NCBI GenBank assembly: GCA_963756455.1
Contig: CAVWNC010000004.1
Span: 1,488,001 to 1,552,000, forward strand
Direction of reading: 5' to 3'
Origin: DASQPA01 sp963756455
GTDB lineage: Bacteria; Acidobacteriota; Thermoanaerobaculia; Multivoradales; UBA5704
Length of the DNA: 64,000 nucleotides
Positions within the stretch are counted from its first letter, which is position 1. Each line of letters opens with the position of its first letter. The position numbers and the translations under genes are program-made. The notes beneath the pieces were generated by a model. It saw only the letters and a list, made by a program, of their open reading frames with translations. It made no database searches and was not told the origin of the DNA. Below are positions 56,574-64,000 of this stretch, piece by piece.

Positions 56574-58217
56574 CTAGGCTTCCGCGCCGTGGTCGTGATC
56601 CCCGTTCTCCCCTTCCCCCGTCTCCCCCGCCAGGGCGAGGGCGCGGAAGGCGAGCGGCAGGGCGTCGACGAGGTCTCCCGCCGCCAGGCCGCGGCCGTGA
56701 AGGCGGGTCGCCACGAGGTCGCCAGCCAAACCGTGCAGGTAGACCCCGAGCCGCGCCGCGTCGCCCGCTCCCAGACCCTGGGCGAGGAGACCGGCGAGGA
56801 GGCCGGTGAGGATGTCGCCGGTGCCGCCGGTCGCCATCGCCGGATTGCCGGTGGGGTTGACGTGCACCTCCGGCTCTCCCTCCCCCTTGTCATCCTCCGC
56901 CTTCGGCTCGGGGATCGCGACGAGCGAGAGGTGGCCCTTGAGGATCACCACCGCCCTGGTCTCCCGGGCCGCCCGGCGGACCGCCGCCAGACGGTCGGCC
57001 TCGACCTCGGCGGTGGGGATGCCGAGGAGGCGCCCCATCTCCCCGGGGTGCGGGGTGAGGATCGTCTCGCGCCCCGCCCGCGCCCGGCCGGCGATCTCCA
57101 CCGCCCGGCCGGCGAAAGCATTGATACCGTCGGCGTCCAGGACCAGGGGCAGATCCGCCTCGTGGACCAGGCGGCGGATGGCGGCGGCGGTCTCCTCCTC
57201 CTGCCCGAGCCCCGGTCCGAGGGCCAGGGACGCTTTCCCGGCGGCCGCTTCGAGCAGGCGGTCGACGGCGGCGGCCGCGAGCTGTCCAGACGGGCCGGCG
57301 GGGAGCGCCAGGGTCATCGACTCGACCGAGCCCAGGTCGACCGTCTGGAGGAGCGGCTCGGGGACCGCCGCCGTCACCAGGCCGGCGCCGGCGCGGACCG
57401 CGGCGCGGGCGGCGAGGATCGCCGCTCCCGACTTGCCCGGCGAGCCGGCGACGAGGAGGGCATGCCCGAAATCCCCCTTGTGGCTGTCCGCCTCGCGCTC
57501 CGGCACGAGCGGCGCCAGATCCTCGGCGTCGAGGAGGTGGAGCCCGCCTTCCGCCAGCTCGACCAAGGTCTGCGGAATCCCCAGGCTCGCGACCACCAGG
57601 TCCCCCATCTCGTCCGCCGCCGGGGGGAAGATGTGGGCGATCTTGAAGGCGGCGAAGGTGACCGTCAGGTCGGCCTCGATGTGGGGACCGAAGATCGCCG
57701 ACTGGCTGCCGTGGAGCCCGCTCGGGATGTCGATCGCCACCCGCGGCACCGGCAGGTCGTTCAAGTCCTGGATGAGAGCGGCGACCGAGCCGGAGAGCGG
57801 CCGCGCGAGGCCGGTGCCGAAGAGGCCGTCGACGATCAGGTCCGCCTCACGGGCAGCGTCGACGGCATCGGCCAAGTCGTCGTCGTCCCCCCCGAGCTCG
57901 AAGATCGGCAGCTCCATCCGCCGGCAGATGGCGAGCTGGGCCGCGGCGTCGGCGCTCGGCTTTTTGCCGAAGAAGGCGAGGAAGACGTAGACGTCGTAGC
58001 CGCGGACGGCGAGGTGGCGGGCGACGGCGAGACCGTCGCCGCCGTTGTTGCCGGGGCCGCAGAAGATCACCGCCGACTCGGCCTCCGGAAAGGACTCGCC
58101 GATCGCGTCGACCACCCCGATGGCGGCGTTTTCCATCAGCACCGGGCCGGGGATGCCCAGCTCCTTGATCGCGGCGTGGTCGACCGCCTGCATCGCCTCG
58201 GCAGAGAGAATTCTCAT
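56574..58217 (-). CDS. nnr: Bifunctional NAD(P)H-hydrate epimerase / ADP-dependent dehydratase
   Basis: A 547-residue repair enzyme that restores NAD(P)H from its hydrated forms. The N-terminal YjeF epimerase domain (~1-215) has GPGNNGGDGLAVARHL and a VDGLFGTGL motif. The C-terminal ribokinase-like dehydratase domain (~230-530) has the HPGEMGRLL and GGTGDILTGLLAG motifs. Its C-terminus is a GETGEGENGDHDH tail from 9-bp-like repeats. The ATG overlaps the upstream gene stop by 4 bp (ATGA). Confidence 0.95.
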   Translation of the reverse strand: MRILSAEAMQAVDHAAIKELGIPGPVLMENAAIGVVDAIGESFPEAESAVIFCGPGNNGGDGLAVARHLAVRGYDVYVFLAFFGKKPSADAAAQLAICRRMELPIFELGGDDDDLADAVDAAREADLIVDGLFGTGLARPLSGSVAALIQDLNDLPVPRVAIDIPSGLHGSQSAIFGPHIEADLTVTFAAFKIAHIFPPAADEMGDLVVASLGIPQTLVELAEGGLHLLDAEDLAPLVPEREADSHKGDFGHALLVAGSPGKSGAAILAARAAVRAGAGLVTAAVPEPLLQTVDLGSVESMTLALPAGPSGQLAAAAVDRLLEAAAGKASLALGPGLGQEEETAAAIRRLVHEADLPLVLDADGINAFAGRAVEIAGRARAGRETILTPHPGEMGRLLGIPTAEVEADRLAAVRRAARETRAVVILKGHLSLVAIPEPKAEDDKGEGEPEVHVNPTGNPAMATGGTGDILTGLLAGLLAQGLGAGDAARLGVYLHGLAGDLVATRLHGRGLAAGDLVDALPLAFRALALAGETGEGENGDHDHGAEA

Positions 58218-58951
58218 CGCGCTACCTCCAAAGTCAAATCATGGGAATCATGGGAAAGGCGGCCCCAGGCCGCCAGGAGATGCCGGGTGCGCGGGCAACC
58301 GAGGTCGGAGGTCGCCATCCGCCGGGCGAGCCGGGCGAGATCCTCCGGGGTGTCGACGTCGGCGGCCAGGGGGAGAAGCTCGGGGGTGATCCCCAACTCG
58401 GCGGCGCGTTCGAGGGTCTGGGCGAGCACCCGGCCGGTGCTCCAGTCGATGTCCTCGAAGAGCCGCCGGGGGACGGGCGCGGCGAGCGCGATCAGATAGT
58501 AGCCGCCGTCCTCCGCCGGCCCGAGGACGAGCCGGGCGCCGGCCTCGATCGCGGCGAAGGCCCGCTCGACCCGCTCGACCGGCAGGCTCGGGTGGTCGCT
58601 CCCCAGGGCCGCCACCGCGGAGACCTCGCGGGCGGCGCCGGCGAGGGCTCTGTAGAGACGCTCGCCGAGGTCGGCCCCCTCCTGGAGCCGGCCGGGCAGC
58701 CCGGCGCCGCCGGTCAAGGCGAGAGCCTCGGCGGAATTCGCCGCCGGCAGCGCCTCCCCCGGCTCCACGGCCCAGGCGAGGTGGAGGTCGCAGCTCGCGC
58801 CGGAGAGTCTCGCCACCAGGTCCGCGACGAAAGCGGCGTGCAGCTCGGCCGCCTGGGCCGGGGTAAGATCGCCGATCAGACGGGTCTTCACCCGCCCGGC
58901 GCGGGCCGGCTTGGTGAACAGCAGGAGTCGGCGATGGGCGAACGGCGGCAC
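58214..58951 (-). CDS. TIGR04282/DUF2064 glycosyltransferase-like protein
   Basis: A 245-residue GT-A-fold nucleotidyl/glycosyltransferase-like protein. Family motifs are FTKPARAGRVKTRL near the N-terminus, ALGSDHPSLP in the middle and PAEDGGYYLIAL. The family was named for an association with arsenosugar synthesis, but the substrate here is unknown. The last residues (RLSHDSHDLTLEV) come from a 9-bp direct repeat near 58236. GTG start at 58951, only 26 bp from the divergent SAM hydroxide adenosyltransferase start. It heads the nnr-tsaE-hbd run. Confidence 0.9.
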   Translation of the reverse strand: MPPFAHRRLLLFTKPARAGRVKTRLIGDLTPAQAAELHAAFVADLVARLSGASCDLHLAWAVEPGEALPAANSAEALALTGGAGLPGRLQEGADLGERLYRALAGAAREVSAVAALGSDHPSLPVERVERAFAAIEAGARLVLGPAEDGGYYLIALAAPVPRRLFEDIDWSTGRVLAQTLERAAELGITPELLPLAADVDTPEDLARLARRMATSDLGCPRTRHLLAAWGRLSHDSHDLTLEVAR

Positions 58952-58977
58952 GGCGCGGATTGTACAGGAGGTCGAGA

Positions 58978-59832
58978 ATGGCGCTCCTCACCCTGACGAC
59001 GGATTTCGGGCTCGCCGACTGGTACGTCGCCGCGGTCAAGGGGGTCGTCCTCGGGCTCGCCCCGGGCACCCAGATCGTCGATCTCTCGCACGAGGTCCCC
59101 CCGGGCGACATCGAGACCGCCGCCTTTCTTCTGAGCGCCGCCGCTCCCGCCTTTCCCCCCGGCACGGTGCACCTGGCGGTGGTCGACCCGGGGGTGGGGA
59201 GCGAGCGCCGGCTGCTCGCCGTCGAGGCCGGCGACGCCCGCTTCCTCGCCCCAGACAACGGCCTCCTCACCCCTTTCCTCCCCCCGCGGCGAGCGGCCGT
59301 CGTCCGCGCCGCCGACCGCCCCGACCTCTATCGGCCGGCGGCGGACGGCGGCGGGTTCGGCGGATACGGCGGCAGCTCGACTTTTCATGGCCGCGACCGT
59401 TTCGCCCCCCTGGCCGCCGCCCTCCTCCGCGGCGAGCCCACCGCGGCATTAGGACCGGAGATCCGAGACCCGGTTCTCCTCCCCGACGCCGCGCCGCGCC
59501 GGGAGGGCGACCTCCTCCTCGGCCGGGTCGTCCACGTCGACCGCTTCGGCAATCTGGTGACCGACCTTCCCGCCGCCTGGCTCCCCGTGGTTCCCTTCAC
59601 GGCGACGATCGCGGGCAATGCCGGCGATGCCGGAGATGCCGGCGACATCCACCCCCCAGTCACCCGCCGGGTCACCCACTACCGCGAGCTCGCGGCCGGG
59701 GAGCCCGGTCTCCTCATCGGATCGCTCGGAACGATCGAAATTTCCTTCGATGGCGAGAACTTGGCAGCACTCTGGCATATCCGACGGGGAGCGGCGGTGC
59801 GCATCGTGCTCGCGACATCGTCGCCATGGTAG
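58978..59832 (+). CDS. SAM hydroxide adenosyltransferase family protein (DUF62)
   Basis: A 284-residue member of the family that includes SAM hydroxide adenosyltransferases and the rare chlorinase and fluorinase. It opens LLTLTTDFGLADWYV and has IVDLSHEV, VVDPGVGSERR, PDNGLL and VVHVDRFGNLVTDLP. The usual hydrolase should form adenosine and methionine from SAM and water. I see no long insertion of the kind that marks halogenases. The ATG at 58978 has AGGAGG at good spacing. A GNAGDAGDAGD insert (59611-59646) is encoded by 9-bp repeats and lies in the C-terminal beta domain. Confidence 0.93.
   Translation: MALLTLTTDFGLADWYVAAVKGVVLGLAPGTQIVDLSHEVPPGDIETAAFLLSAAAPAFPPGTVHLAVVDPGVGSERRLLAVEAGDARFLAPDNGLLTPFLPPRRAAVVRAADRPDLYRPAADGGGFGGYGGSSTFHGRDRFAPLAAALLRGEPTAALGPEIRDPVLLPDAAPRREGDLLLGRVVHVDRFGNLVTDLPAAWLPVVPFTATIAGNAGDAGDAGDIHPPVTRRVTHYRELAAGEPGLLIGSLGTIEISFDGENLAALWHIRRGAAVRIVLATSSPW
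59611..59646. repeat. 9-bp tandem repeat in the SAM hydroxide adenosyltransferase gene
   Basis: Four units (GCGGGCAAT, GCCGGCGAT, GCCGGAGAT, GCCGGCGAC) encode Ala-Gly-Asp/Asn triplets. Confidence 0.85.
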
Positions 59833-59924
59833 GGAAAGCGGTCGGTTTTGAGCCTTTCGGCTACAATTACGAGGGTAGGAGCCGGCCCCGCCGGCGAGCG
59901 ATTTTAGAGAAGGAGTGTACGGAG

Positions 59925-60116
59925 ATGACCAAGTGGGAATACAAGATCATCAACATCAGAAGTGAGAACTATCGCCTCGACCCGAACGCCGCCACGCAGC
60001 TGAATCAATTGGGGGAAGAGGGCTGGGAGCTGGTCTCGATCACCTCGGTCAACTTCAAGACCGGCGCGACCGACAACATCGCCATGGTCTTCAAGCGGCC
60101 CGTCGTTTCCGCTTGA
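59925..60116 (+). CDS. Small DUF4177 protein
   Basis: A 63-residue protein with the DUF4177 pattern: an opening WEYKIINI strand, NQLGEEGWELVSI in the middle and a final strand (NIAMVFKRP). Such proteins form a small alpha/beta fold of unknown function. ATG start with AAGGAG nine bases upstream. The gap of 92 bp after the previous gene contains an AT-richer stretch (ACAATTACGAG, 59863-59873) that could hold its own promoter. It is convergent with the YtxH-like gene. Confidence 0.85.
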   Translation: MTKWEYKIINIRSENYRLDPNAATQLNQLGEEGWELVSITSVNFKTGATDNIAMVFKRPVVSA

Positions 60117-60141
60117 ATCGACGACCTAACGCCGCCGTTCC

Positions 60142-60378
60142 CTACTTGCCGCGCCTGCCGCGCTTCCCCGAGAGCGCGCGGCGCCGCATGCCTTTCATGC
60201 CGAGCACGAAGCCGCCGGCCCCGGCGAGGAGCGCGAGCACCATGTAGCTGCGCCTGGGCACGACTCCCAGCTCGCTTTCGACCGCCGCCTTGACCTCGGC
60301 CAGACGCTCTTCGACCTGGCGCCGGCTCTGCTCCAACTTCTCTTCCGCCTGGCGGCGGGCCTCTTCCACTCGGCTCAT
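60142..60378 (-). CDS. Small YtxH-like membrane protein
   Basis: A 78-residue protein with an N-terminal charged coiled coil (RRQAEEKLEQSRRQVEERLAE), one transmembrane segment (MVLALLAGAGGFVLGM) and a basic tail (RRRALSGKRGRRGK). Its topology resembles YtxH/DUF3618-type envelope proteins; no function is assigned. ATG with GGAGGAA upstream. It follows the holin-like gene by 28 bp and is probably cotranscribed with it. Confidence 0.7.
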   Translation of the reverse strand: MSRVEEARRQAEEKLEQSRRQVEERLAEVKAAVESELGVVPRRSYMVLALLAGAGGFVLGMKGMRRRALSGKRGRRGK

Positions 60379-60406
60379 GGCATGTTCCTCCCGCTATTCA
60401 ACCCCG

Positions 60407-60832
60407 CTATTCAACCCGATATCCGGCTGCGGCCGGGGGGACCGGAACCTTCTTCTCCTCGCGGAGGAGAGTGTGCTGCCACCAGTCGAGGTGGTCCTCG
60501 ATGCGCTGGCGCAGGCTCTCCAGGGGATTCTTGAAGCGCTTCAGCTGGCGCAAGGCGAGGAAGGCGAGGAGCGCCGCCACGAGCAGGAAAAAGCCGACGA
60601 CGACGAGCGCCGCCGCCCAGACCTTGAGCCAGATGGCGAGGACCGCGCCCAGGGTGAAGAGGAGAGCCCCGAGAGTCCAGAAGAGGATGCCGGCGGCGCC
60701 GGCCAGGAGGGCGAGCCCGATCCCTAAGTGCCGACCCGAGCTCGCCAGCTCCTCCTTGAGCGCATCGGCCTCGGCCCGCAGAACCTCGATGAGCGAGCCG
60801 CCCAGCGAACGGACGAGATCGATCCAGCTCAA
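60407..60832 (-). CDS. Phage-holin-family (DUF1469) membrane protein
   Basis: A 141-residue protein with an N-terminal amphipathic helix (EVLRAEADALKEELASSG), two adjacent hydrophobic segments (LGIGLALLAGAAGILFWTL... and AAALVVVGFFLLVAALLAF) and a charged tail. This is the Holin-X/YqjE pattern, common in chromosomes outside phages, so no prophage is implied. TTG start at 60832; CGGAG lies about eight bases upstream. Probably cotranscribed with the YtxH-like gene. Confidence 0.8.
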   Translation of the reverse strand: MSWIDLVRSLGGSLIEVLRAEADALKEELASSGRHLGIGLALLAGAAGILFWTLGALLFTLGAVLAIWLKVWAAALVVVGFFLLVAALLAFLALRQLKRFKNPLESLRQRIEDHLDWWQHTLLREEKKVPVPPAAAGYRVE

Positions 60833-60851
60833 GTTGAAGCTCCGGTCATGC

Positions 60852-62648
60852 TCACCCTCCTACCCGGATGCCCTTCGAAAGAAAGGACTCCGCCGATGCC
60901 AGATCGTCGCGTACTCCCACCGCCACCCGATGATCGCCACCGCGCATCAGCAGGCTTACCGAGTAAACATAGTATTTCTGCTTGGCCGTGGCAACTTCGG
61001 CCTCGGGGACCTGGATGGGGATCCTCGCCTGCTGCACGTCGGACTTGTTGCCGTCGGAGTCGATCGCGGCGACGAAGAAACGGACGTTCGCGGTGCGCAC
61101 CTTCTCGCGCGGCACGAGGAGGAGCTTGCCGATCGGGATCTTGACCTCGATGGGGAGGAGGAAATAGCCGTCCTCGCGCTGCTTCTGCTGGCCGAAGTCG
61201 AGTCCGATGGAAAGCGGGTTGGCCTCGAACGGAAAGTCGAGCGCCGCCGTCGTGCCGTCGGTCATCTTGGACTCGATGCTCTTGTCGCGGTAGCCCGTAC
61301 GGTGGCGGACGGTCAGGCCCTTGCCTTTTCCCTTCACCTTGACGGTGATCTTGTGGTACCGGCCGTCGCCCAGGTGGGTCGGGGTGTAGCCCAGCGAGTA
61401 GAAGGTCTGGAAATCGTTCGCGATGCGGTTGAGGTCGGGACCCACCTCGTTGGTGTTGAGCACCGACTTGCCGCCGGTCTGCTCGGCCAGCACCTGGAGG
61501 GGGGCCTGCATGTTCTGGTTGTCGACGGTGTCGACGTAGACGCTTTGGCCGGGGCCGGTGCCGTGGTTCTCCGCCGTCGTCGAGGAGTAGGTGCGGAGGC
61601 CGCCGGCGTCGATCGTGTAGAAGGTGACGCGGTTGGCGTTGGCCGAGGCGGCGAGCTCGTCGTAGCGGCGGGAGGCGTCGAATTCGATCGCCTCGTTCAA
61701 GCTCCCCGACTGGTCGGGGTACTTGTTGGCCAGGGCATACCAGATGTCCTGCCCGGCGCTCATGGGGATGCCGTCCGAGATGTAGAGGATGGCCTTCCTG
61801 CCCGGCAGGCCGGCGACCGAGTCGACGATCTTCTTGAGCGCGTCGATCGTGAAGGAGAGGTCGTTGAAGGCCGACTCACAGTAGAGGTGGACCCAGTTCT
61901 CCGCCTCCTGGTAGGACTGGGCGTCCGAGATCTTGTCGAGGACGTCCCGGCGGTCGGAGTCGAAGTGGACGGCGTTGCCGGTCACCGTCTTGAGCTCGGT
62001 CAAGGCGCTCGCGATCTGGTCGGCGTCGCTCGTGAACGGCCGCCTCACGTGGAGCTCGCGGTCGTAGGTGACGAGCATCACCCGGTCCTCGCGCGTGATG
62101 TGGTCGCGCAGGAAGACGCGCAGGTCGCGCATCACCTTGTTGCGGTTGAACGGGTGGATGTTGTAGTTGTCGATGTAGACGATGAGGCGCAGGCGCTGGT
62201 CGTCCGCCACCGGGGTCACCCCGGGCGGCAGGGGCGGCCCGGGAGTCGCCGTCGCGGGCGGCGGGGCCGGCGCGTCGCCGCCCTGGGCCTTGCCCCCCTC
62301 GACGGCATAGAAGTTGGAGATCGCGACCGGCTTGCCGTCCTCGAACATCTCGAAGTCGTTCTTCCCCAGGCCGCGGACCCGGTTGCCCGACTTGTCGGTG
62401 ACGTAGACGTCGACGTTGACGACGGAGACGTCGATGACCTCGGTATCGGCGAACTCCGCGGCCGGCCCGGTCCCCTTGGCGGGGCTCTTCGCGGTGGGTT
62501 GGGCGGCGGCGGCGGCGGCGTGCGCCTTGGCGGCCGCCGAGAGGTCCGGGGTTTGGGCGCCGTGGGCGGTCCCCAGCCCGGTCAGCAGACCGGCGAAGCC
62601 CAGGGCGACGAGAAATCGATTCGGCTGCATGGCGGTACCTATCTTCAT
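60852..62648 (-). CDS. VWFA-related Acidobacterial domain protein
   Basis: A 598-residue secreted protein. It has a signal peptide (residues ~8-30, cleavage near AHGA) and an Ala/Pro-rich linker. A conserved strand set comes next (VSVVNVDVYVTDKSGN...LGKNDFEMFEDGKP). A von Willebrand A-like domain (~150-400) begins LRLIVYIDNYNIHPFNRN instead of the usual DxSxS, so the metal site is degenerate. It includes ILYISDGIPMSAG and FYTIDAGGLRTY. A C-terminal beta region ends the protein. This family (TIGR03436) is abundant in Acidobacteriota. ATG with GAGG upstream; a second ATG lies six codons on. Confidence 0.93.
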   Translation of the reverse strand: MKIGTAMQPNRFLVALGFAGLLTGLGTAHGAQTPDLSAAAKAHAAAAAAQPTAKSPAKGTGPAAEFADTEVIDVSVVNVDVYVTDKSGNRVRGLGKNDFEMFEDGKPVAISNFYAVEGGKAQGGDAPAPPPATATPGPPLPPGVTPVADDQRLRLIVYIDNYNIHPFNRNKVMRDLRVFLRDHITREDRVMLVTYDRELHVRRPFTSDADQIASALTELKTVTGNAVHFDSDRRDVLDKISDAQSYQEAENWVHLYCESAFNDLSFTIDALKKIVDSVAGLPGRKAILYISDGIPMSAGQDIWYALANKYPDQSGSLNEAIEFDASRRYDELAASANANRVTFYTIDAGGLRTYSSTTAENHGTGPGQSVYVDTVDNQNMQAPLQVLAEQTGGKSVLNTNEVGPDLNRIANDFQTFYSLGYTPTHLGDGRYHKITVKVKGKGKGLTVRHRTGYRDKSIESKMTDGTTAALDFPFEANPLSIGLDFGQQKQREDGYFLLPIEVKIPIGKLLLVPREKVRTANVRFFVAAIDSDGNKSDVQQARIPIQVPEAEVATAKQKYYVYSVSLLMRGGDHRVAVGVRDDLASAESFLSKGIRVGG

Positions 62649-62795
62649 GAAATCCTCAAGGGGAGGGCCGGAAGAGGCCCTCCCCGTCCTGTCGTCGACC
62701 GATTATAGGGCTTCGGGTCCCATCCTCTGCACAAAGGGTCTTCGTAGAGACGCCCAGCCGCTACCACGAGATTCCCCGGGACCTGGAGCGCCAGG

Positions 62796-62818
62796 GCGTC
62801 TCCGCAGGCCGGAGACGC
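62796..62818 (-). terminator. Stem-loop after the second VWFA gene
   Basis: GCGTCTCC (62796-62803) and GGAGACGC (62811-62818) pair perfectly around a 7-nt loop, about 15 bp beyond the stop codon on the minus strand. No T-run follows. Confidence 0.45.
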
Positions 62819-62833
62819 TCTCTGCCGATGGCG

Positions 62834-64000
62834 TCATTTCGGCGGATTGACGTCCGCCTCGGCGGTCTGGATCTTGCCCCCCAGCGGGTCGAAGAGGGCG
62901 ATCACCAGGTGCTGGCGGATCTTCCGCAGCTTGACGGTGAAATTGTACGGCACATACTTGCCCGCCTCCGGCGGCTTCGGGAAGGAGAGCTTGATGGGGA
63001 CCATCGGGATGTCCGAACGGTTGCCGTCCTCGTCGATGGCGGCGACCCGCACCTCGAGCTCCGTCTGGTAGGCGCCCGCGAGCGGCACCACCGTCATGGC
63101 GGCGACGGGGAGCGCCATCTTCACCGGCACCGAGATCTCCTTGCGCCCGGAGCGGACGGCGGCCCCCACCTCGACGGGGAGGGCGGCGACGCCCGCCGGG
63201 CTGCCGAAGAGCATGGCGCTCTCGACCATCATGGCGCTCTCACCGTTCTTCGAGAGGTCGACGTAGCCGCCGCGCGAGCGCACCTTCAAGCCCGGCCGCC
63301 GGACCTCGACCTCCACCTTGTGATGCTGGTCGTCCCGCTTCTGGGCCGGGGAGAAGCCCAGCCAGTAGTAGGAGCGGGTGTCCGCCGCCGCCTTGGCGAG
63401 AGCCTGGCTGCGCAGGCCGGCGCGGAGCGCCTCGCCGCCGGTCGCCTGGGCCACATAGTCGAGGGTGGCGTAGATCTCCTGCTGGCGGATGGGGAAGTTG
63501 GCGGTGGGCGCCGGGCCGCCCGCGGAGGCGTCGATGCCGGAAAGGTCGGAGGAGAGGCCGGGGACGTCCACCGGGTAGACGGTGTAGCCCAGGAGGTTCG
63601 CGGTGTCGGTGAGCGGTCGCAGGACCGTGTCGCCTCCCGGGATCTCGCTTTCGAGGATCGGCCGGGTGGGGTCGTTGGCGACGTAGTCGCTGAGCGAGAA
63701 GGGCCAGCCGCCATCCAGGAGGAGCATCACCTTGCGGCCCGGCGGCGAGGCGAAGCTGCGGAGCGTCGAGACCGCGGCGTCGACCGACTTGCCGACCTGG
63801 TCTTCGAGCCGGCGGGCATAGACCAGCTGCTCGACGTTCAGCCGGTTGTTGAGGTAGCGCTGGCCGACGGGATTGAAATCGACCGCGCCGAACCGCCGGC
63901 CGCTGTCGAAGCTGTGGAGCTCGGCCAGCCGCTCGAGGCCGTGCGCCGGCCGTTTCAGGGCCTCCTTGAAGGCGCGGACGAGGACCGCCTGGTCGGCGGT
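62834..64000 (-). CDS. VWFA-related Acidobacterial domain protein, 5' end outside window
   Basis: The frame is open from the window edge (first visible residues TADQAVLVRAFKEALKRP) to the stop at 62834, giving ~388 residues; the signal peptide and N-terminal domain are not visible. Visible features are the second half of a VWFA-like domain (PPGRKVMLLLDGGWPFS, then a VYPVDVPGLSSDLSG region and LDYVAQATGGEA). A VRRPGLKVRSRGGYVD link and a beta-rich C-terminal domain follow. It is paralogous to the adjacent VWFA gene, in the same orientation, with a 185-bp gap that contains one hairpin. Confidence 0.92.
   Translation of the reverse strand, partial: TADQAVLVRAFKEALKRPAHGLERLAELHSFDSGRRFGAVDFNPVGQRYLNNRLNVEQLVYARRLEDQVGKSVDAAVSTLRSFASPPGRKVMLLLDGGWPFSLSDYVANDPTRPILESEIPGGDTVLRPLTDTANLLGYTVYPVDVPGLSSDLSGIDASAGGPAPTANFPIRQQEIYATLDYVAQATGGEALRAGLRSQALAKAAADTRSYYWLGFSPAQKRDDQHHKVEVEVRRPGLKVRSRGGYVDLSKNGESAMMVESAMLFGSPAGVAALPVEVGAAVRSGRKEISVPVKMALPVAAMTVVPLAGAYQTELEVRVAAIDEDGNRSDIPMVPIKLSFPKPPEAGKYVPYNFTVKLRKIRQHLVIALFDPLGGKIQTAEADVNPPK

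Noticed and set aside
58978..59832. Halogenase (chlorinase/fluorinase) function
   Set aside because: The family is the same, but I see no halogenase-type long loop insertion and no organohalogen pathway genes; the extra residues present are a 9-bp repeat in the C-terminal domain.
60407..60832. Prophage remnant suggested by a holin-family hit
   Set aside because: DUF1469/Holin-X proteins are common chromosomal membrane proteins; no other phage gene is nearby.

Overview
The window is GC-rich bacterial DNA (I judge roughly two-thirds or more G+C by eye) and most likely comes from an Acidobacteriota chromosome. The best evidence is two genes at the right end (60852-64000) encoding the VWFA-related domain typical of that phylum. 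A TPR-CHAT protein, a DUF1800/DUF1501 pair and a zinc-finger-like TPR protein next to an Xre regulator also fit. The class is not proven; Thermoanaerobaculia-like is a guess.

Layout. 1-3667 (+): a TPR-CHAT protease-like protein, truncated by the window edge, followed 14 bp later by an unrecognised 325-residue protein. 3691-3929: a 20/81-bp tandem repeat array ending in a perfect hairpin. 3930-27647 (-): one 7.9-kilo-residue non-ribosomal peptide synthetase (NRPS) with seven C-A-PCP modules and a terminal thioesterase, with no obvious tailoring, MbtH or transport gene beside it. 27879-28718 (+): a DUF5522/ATP-pyrophosphatase fusion. 28732-30026 (-): a RES toxin-antitoxin pair. 30205-34747 (+): exported DUF1800 and DUF1501 proteins and a small secreted protein. 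34824-34997 (-): a broken ribbon-helix-helix antitoxin gene. 35231-37329 (+): a Tat-exported tyrosinase and a secreted protein. 37347-40870 (-): a MacAB-type ABC exporter. 40953-44797 (-): DinB-like protein, signal peptidase II, a small membrane metallopeptidase-like protein and a secreted M28 peptidase. 44922-47071: a TPR protein and an Xre regulator, convergent. 47133-53337 (-): the conserved housekeeping run phoH - HDIG/PgpH - ybeY - CorC-like - era, with tight or overlapping junctions. 53650-54369 (-): a Uma2 nuclease-like gene. 54602-55014: a gene remnant running into ten copies of a 20-bp tandem repeat. 55238-58951 (-): a glycosyltransferase-like gene, nnr, tsaE and hbd. 58978-60116 (+): a SAM hydroxide adenosyltransferase and a DUF4177 protein. 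60142-62648 (-): a YtxH-like protein, a holin-like membrane protein and a VWFA protein. 62834-64000 (-): a second VWFA protein, cut by the window edge.

What stands out. The NRPS is the main accessory element. Modules 3+4 and 5+6 look like a duplicated two-module block of about 6.5 kb, and their adenylation pockets read as Thr and a Val-like residue. The product is therefore likely a heptapeptide containing a Thr-Val-Thr-Val core, possibly N-acylated. Related 20-21 bp repeats flank the gene on both sides. A second, window-wide signal is a class of short in-frame tandem repeats with a 9-bp unit. It appears inside many unrelated genes on both strands, and also in linkers of the NRPS. Two degraded genes (an RHH antitoxin with an in-frame stop and a frameshifted remnant) mark decaying accessory spots. 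No rRNA, tRNA, CRISPR array, insertion sequence or replication origin was recognised.
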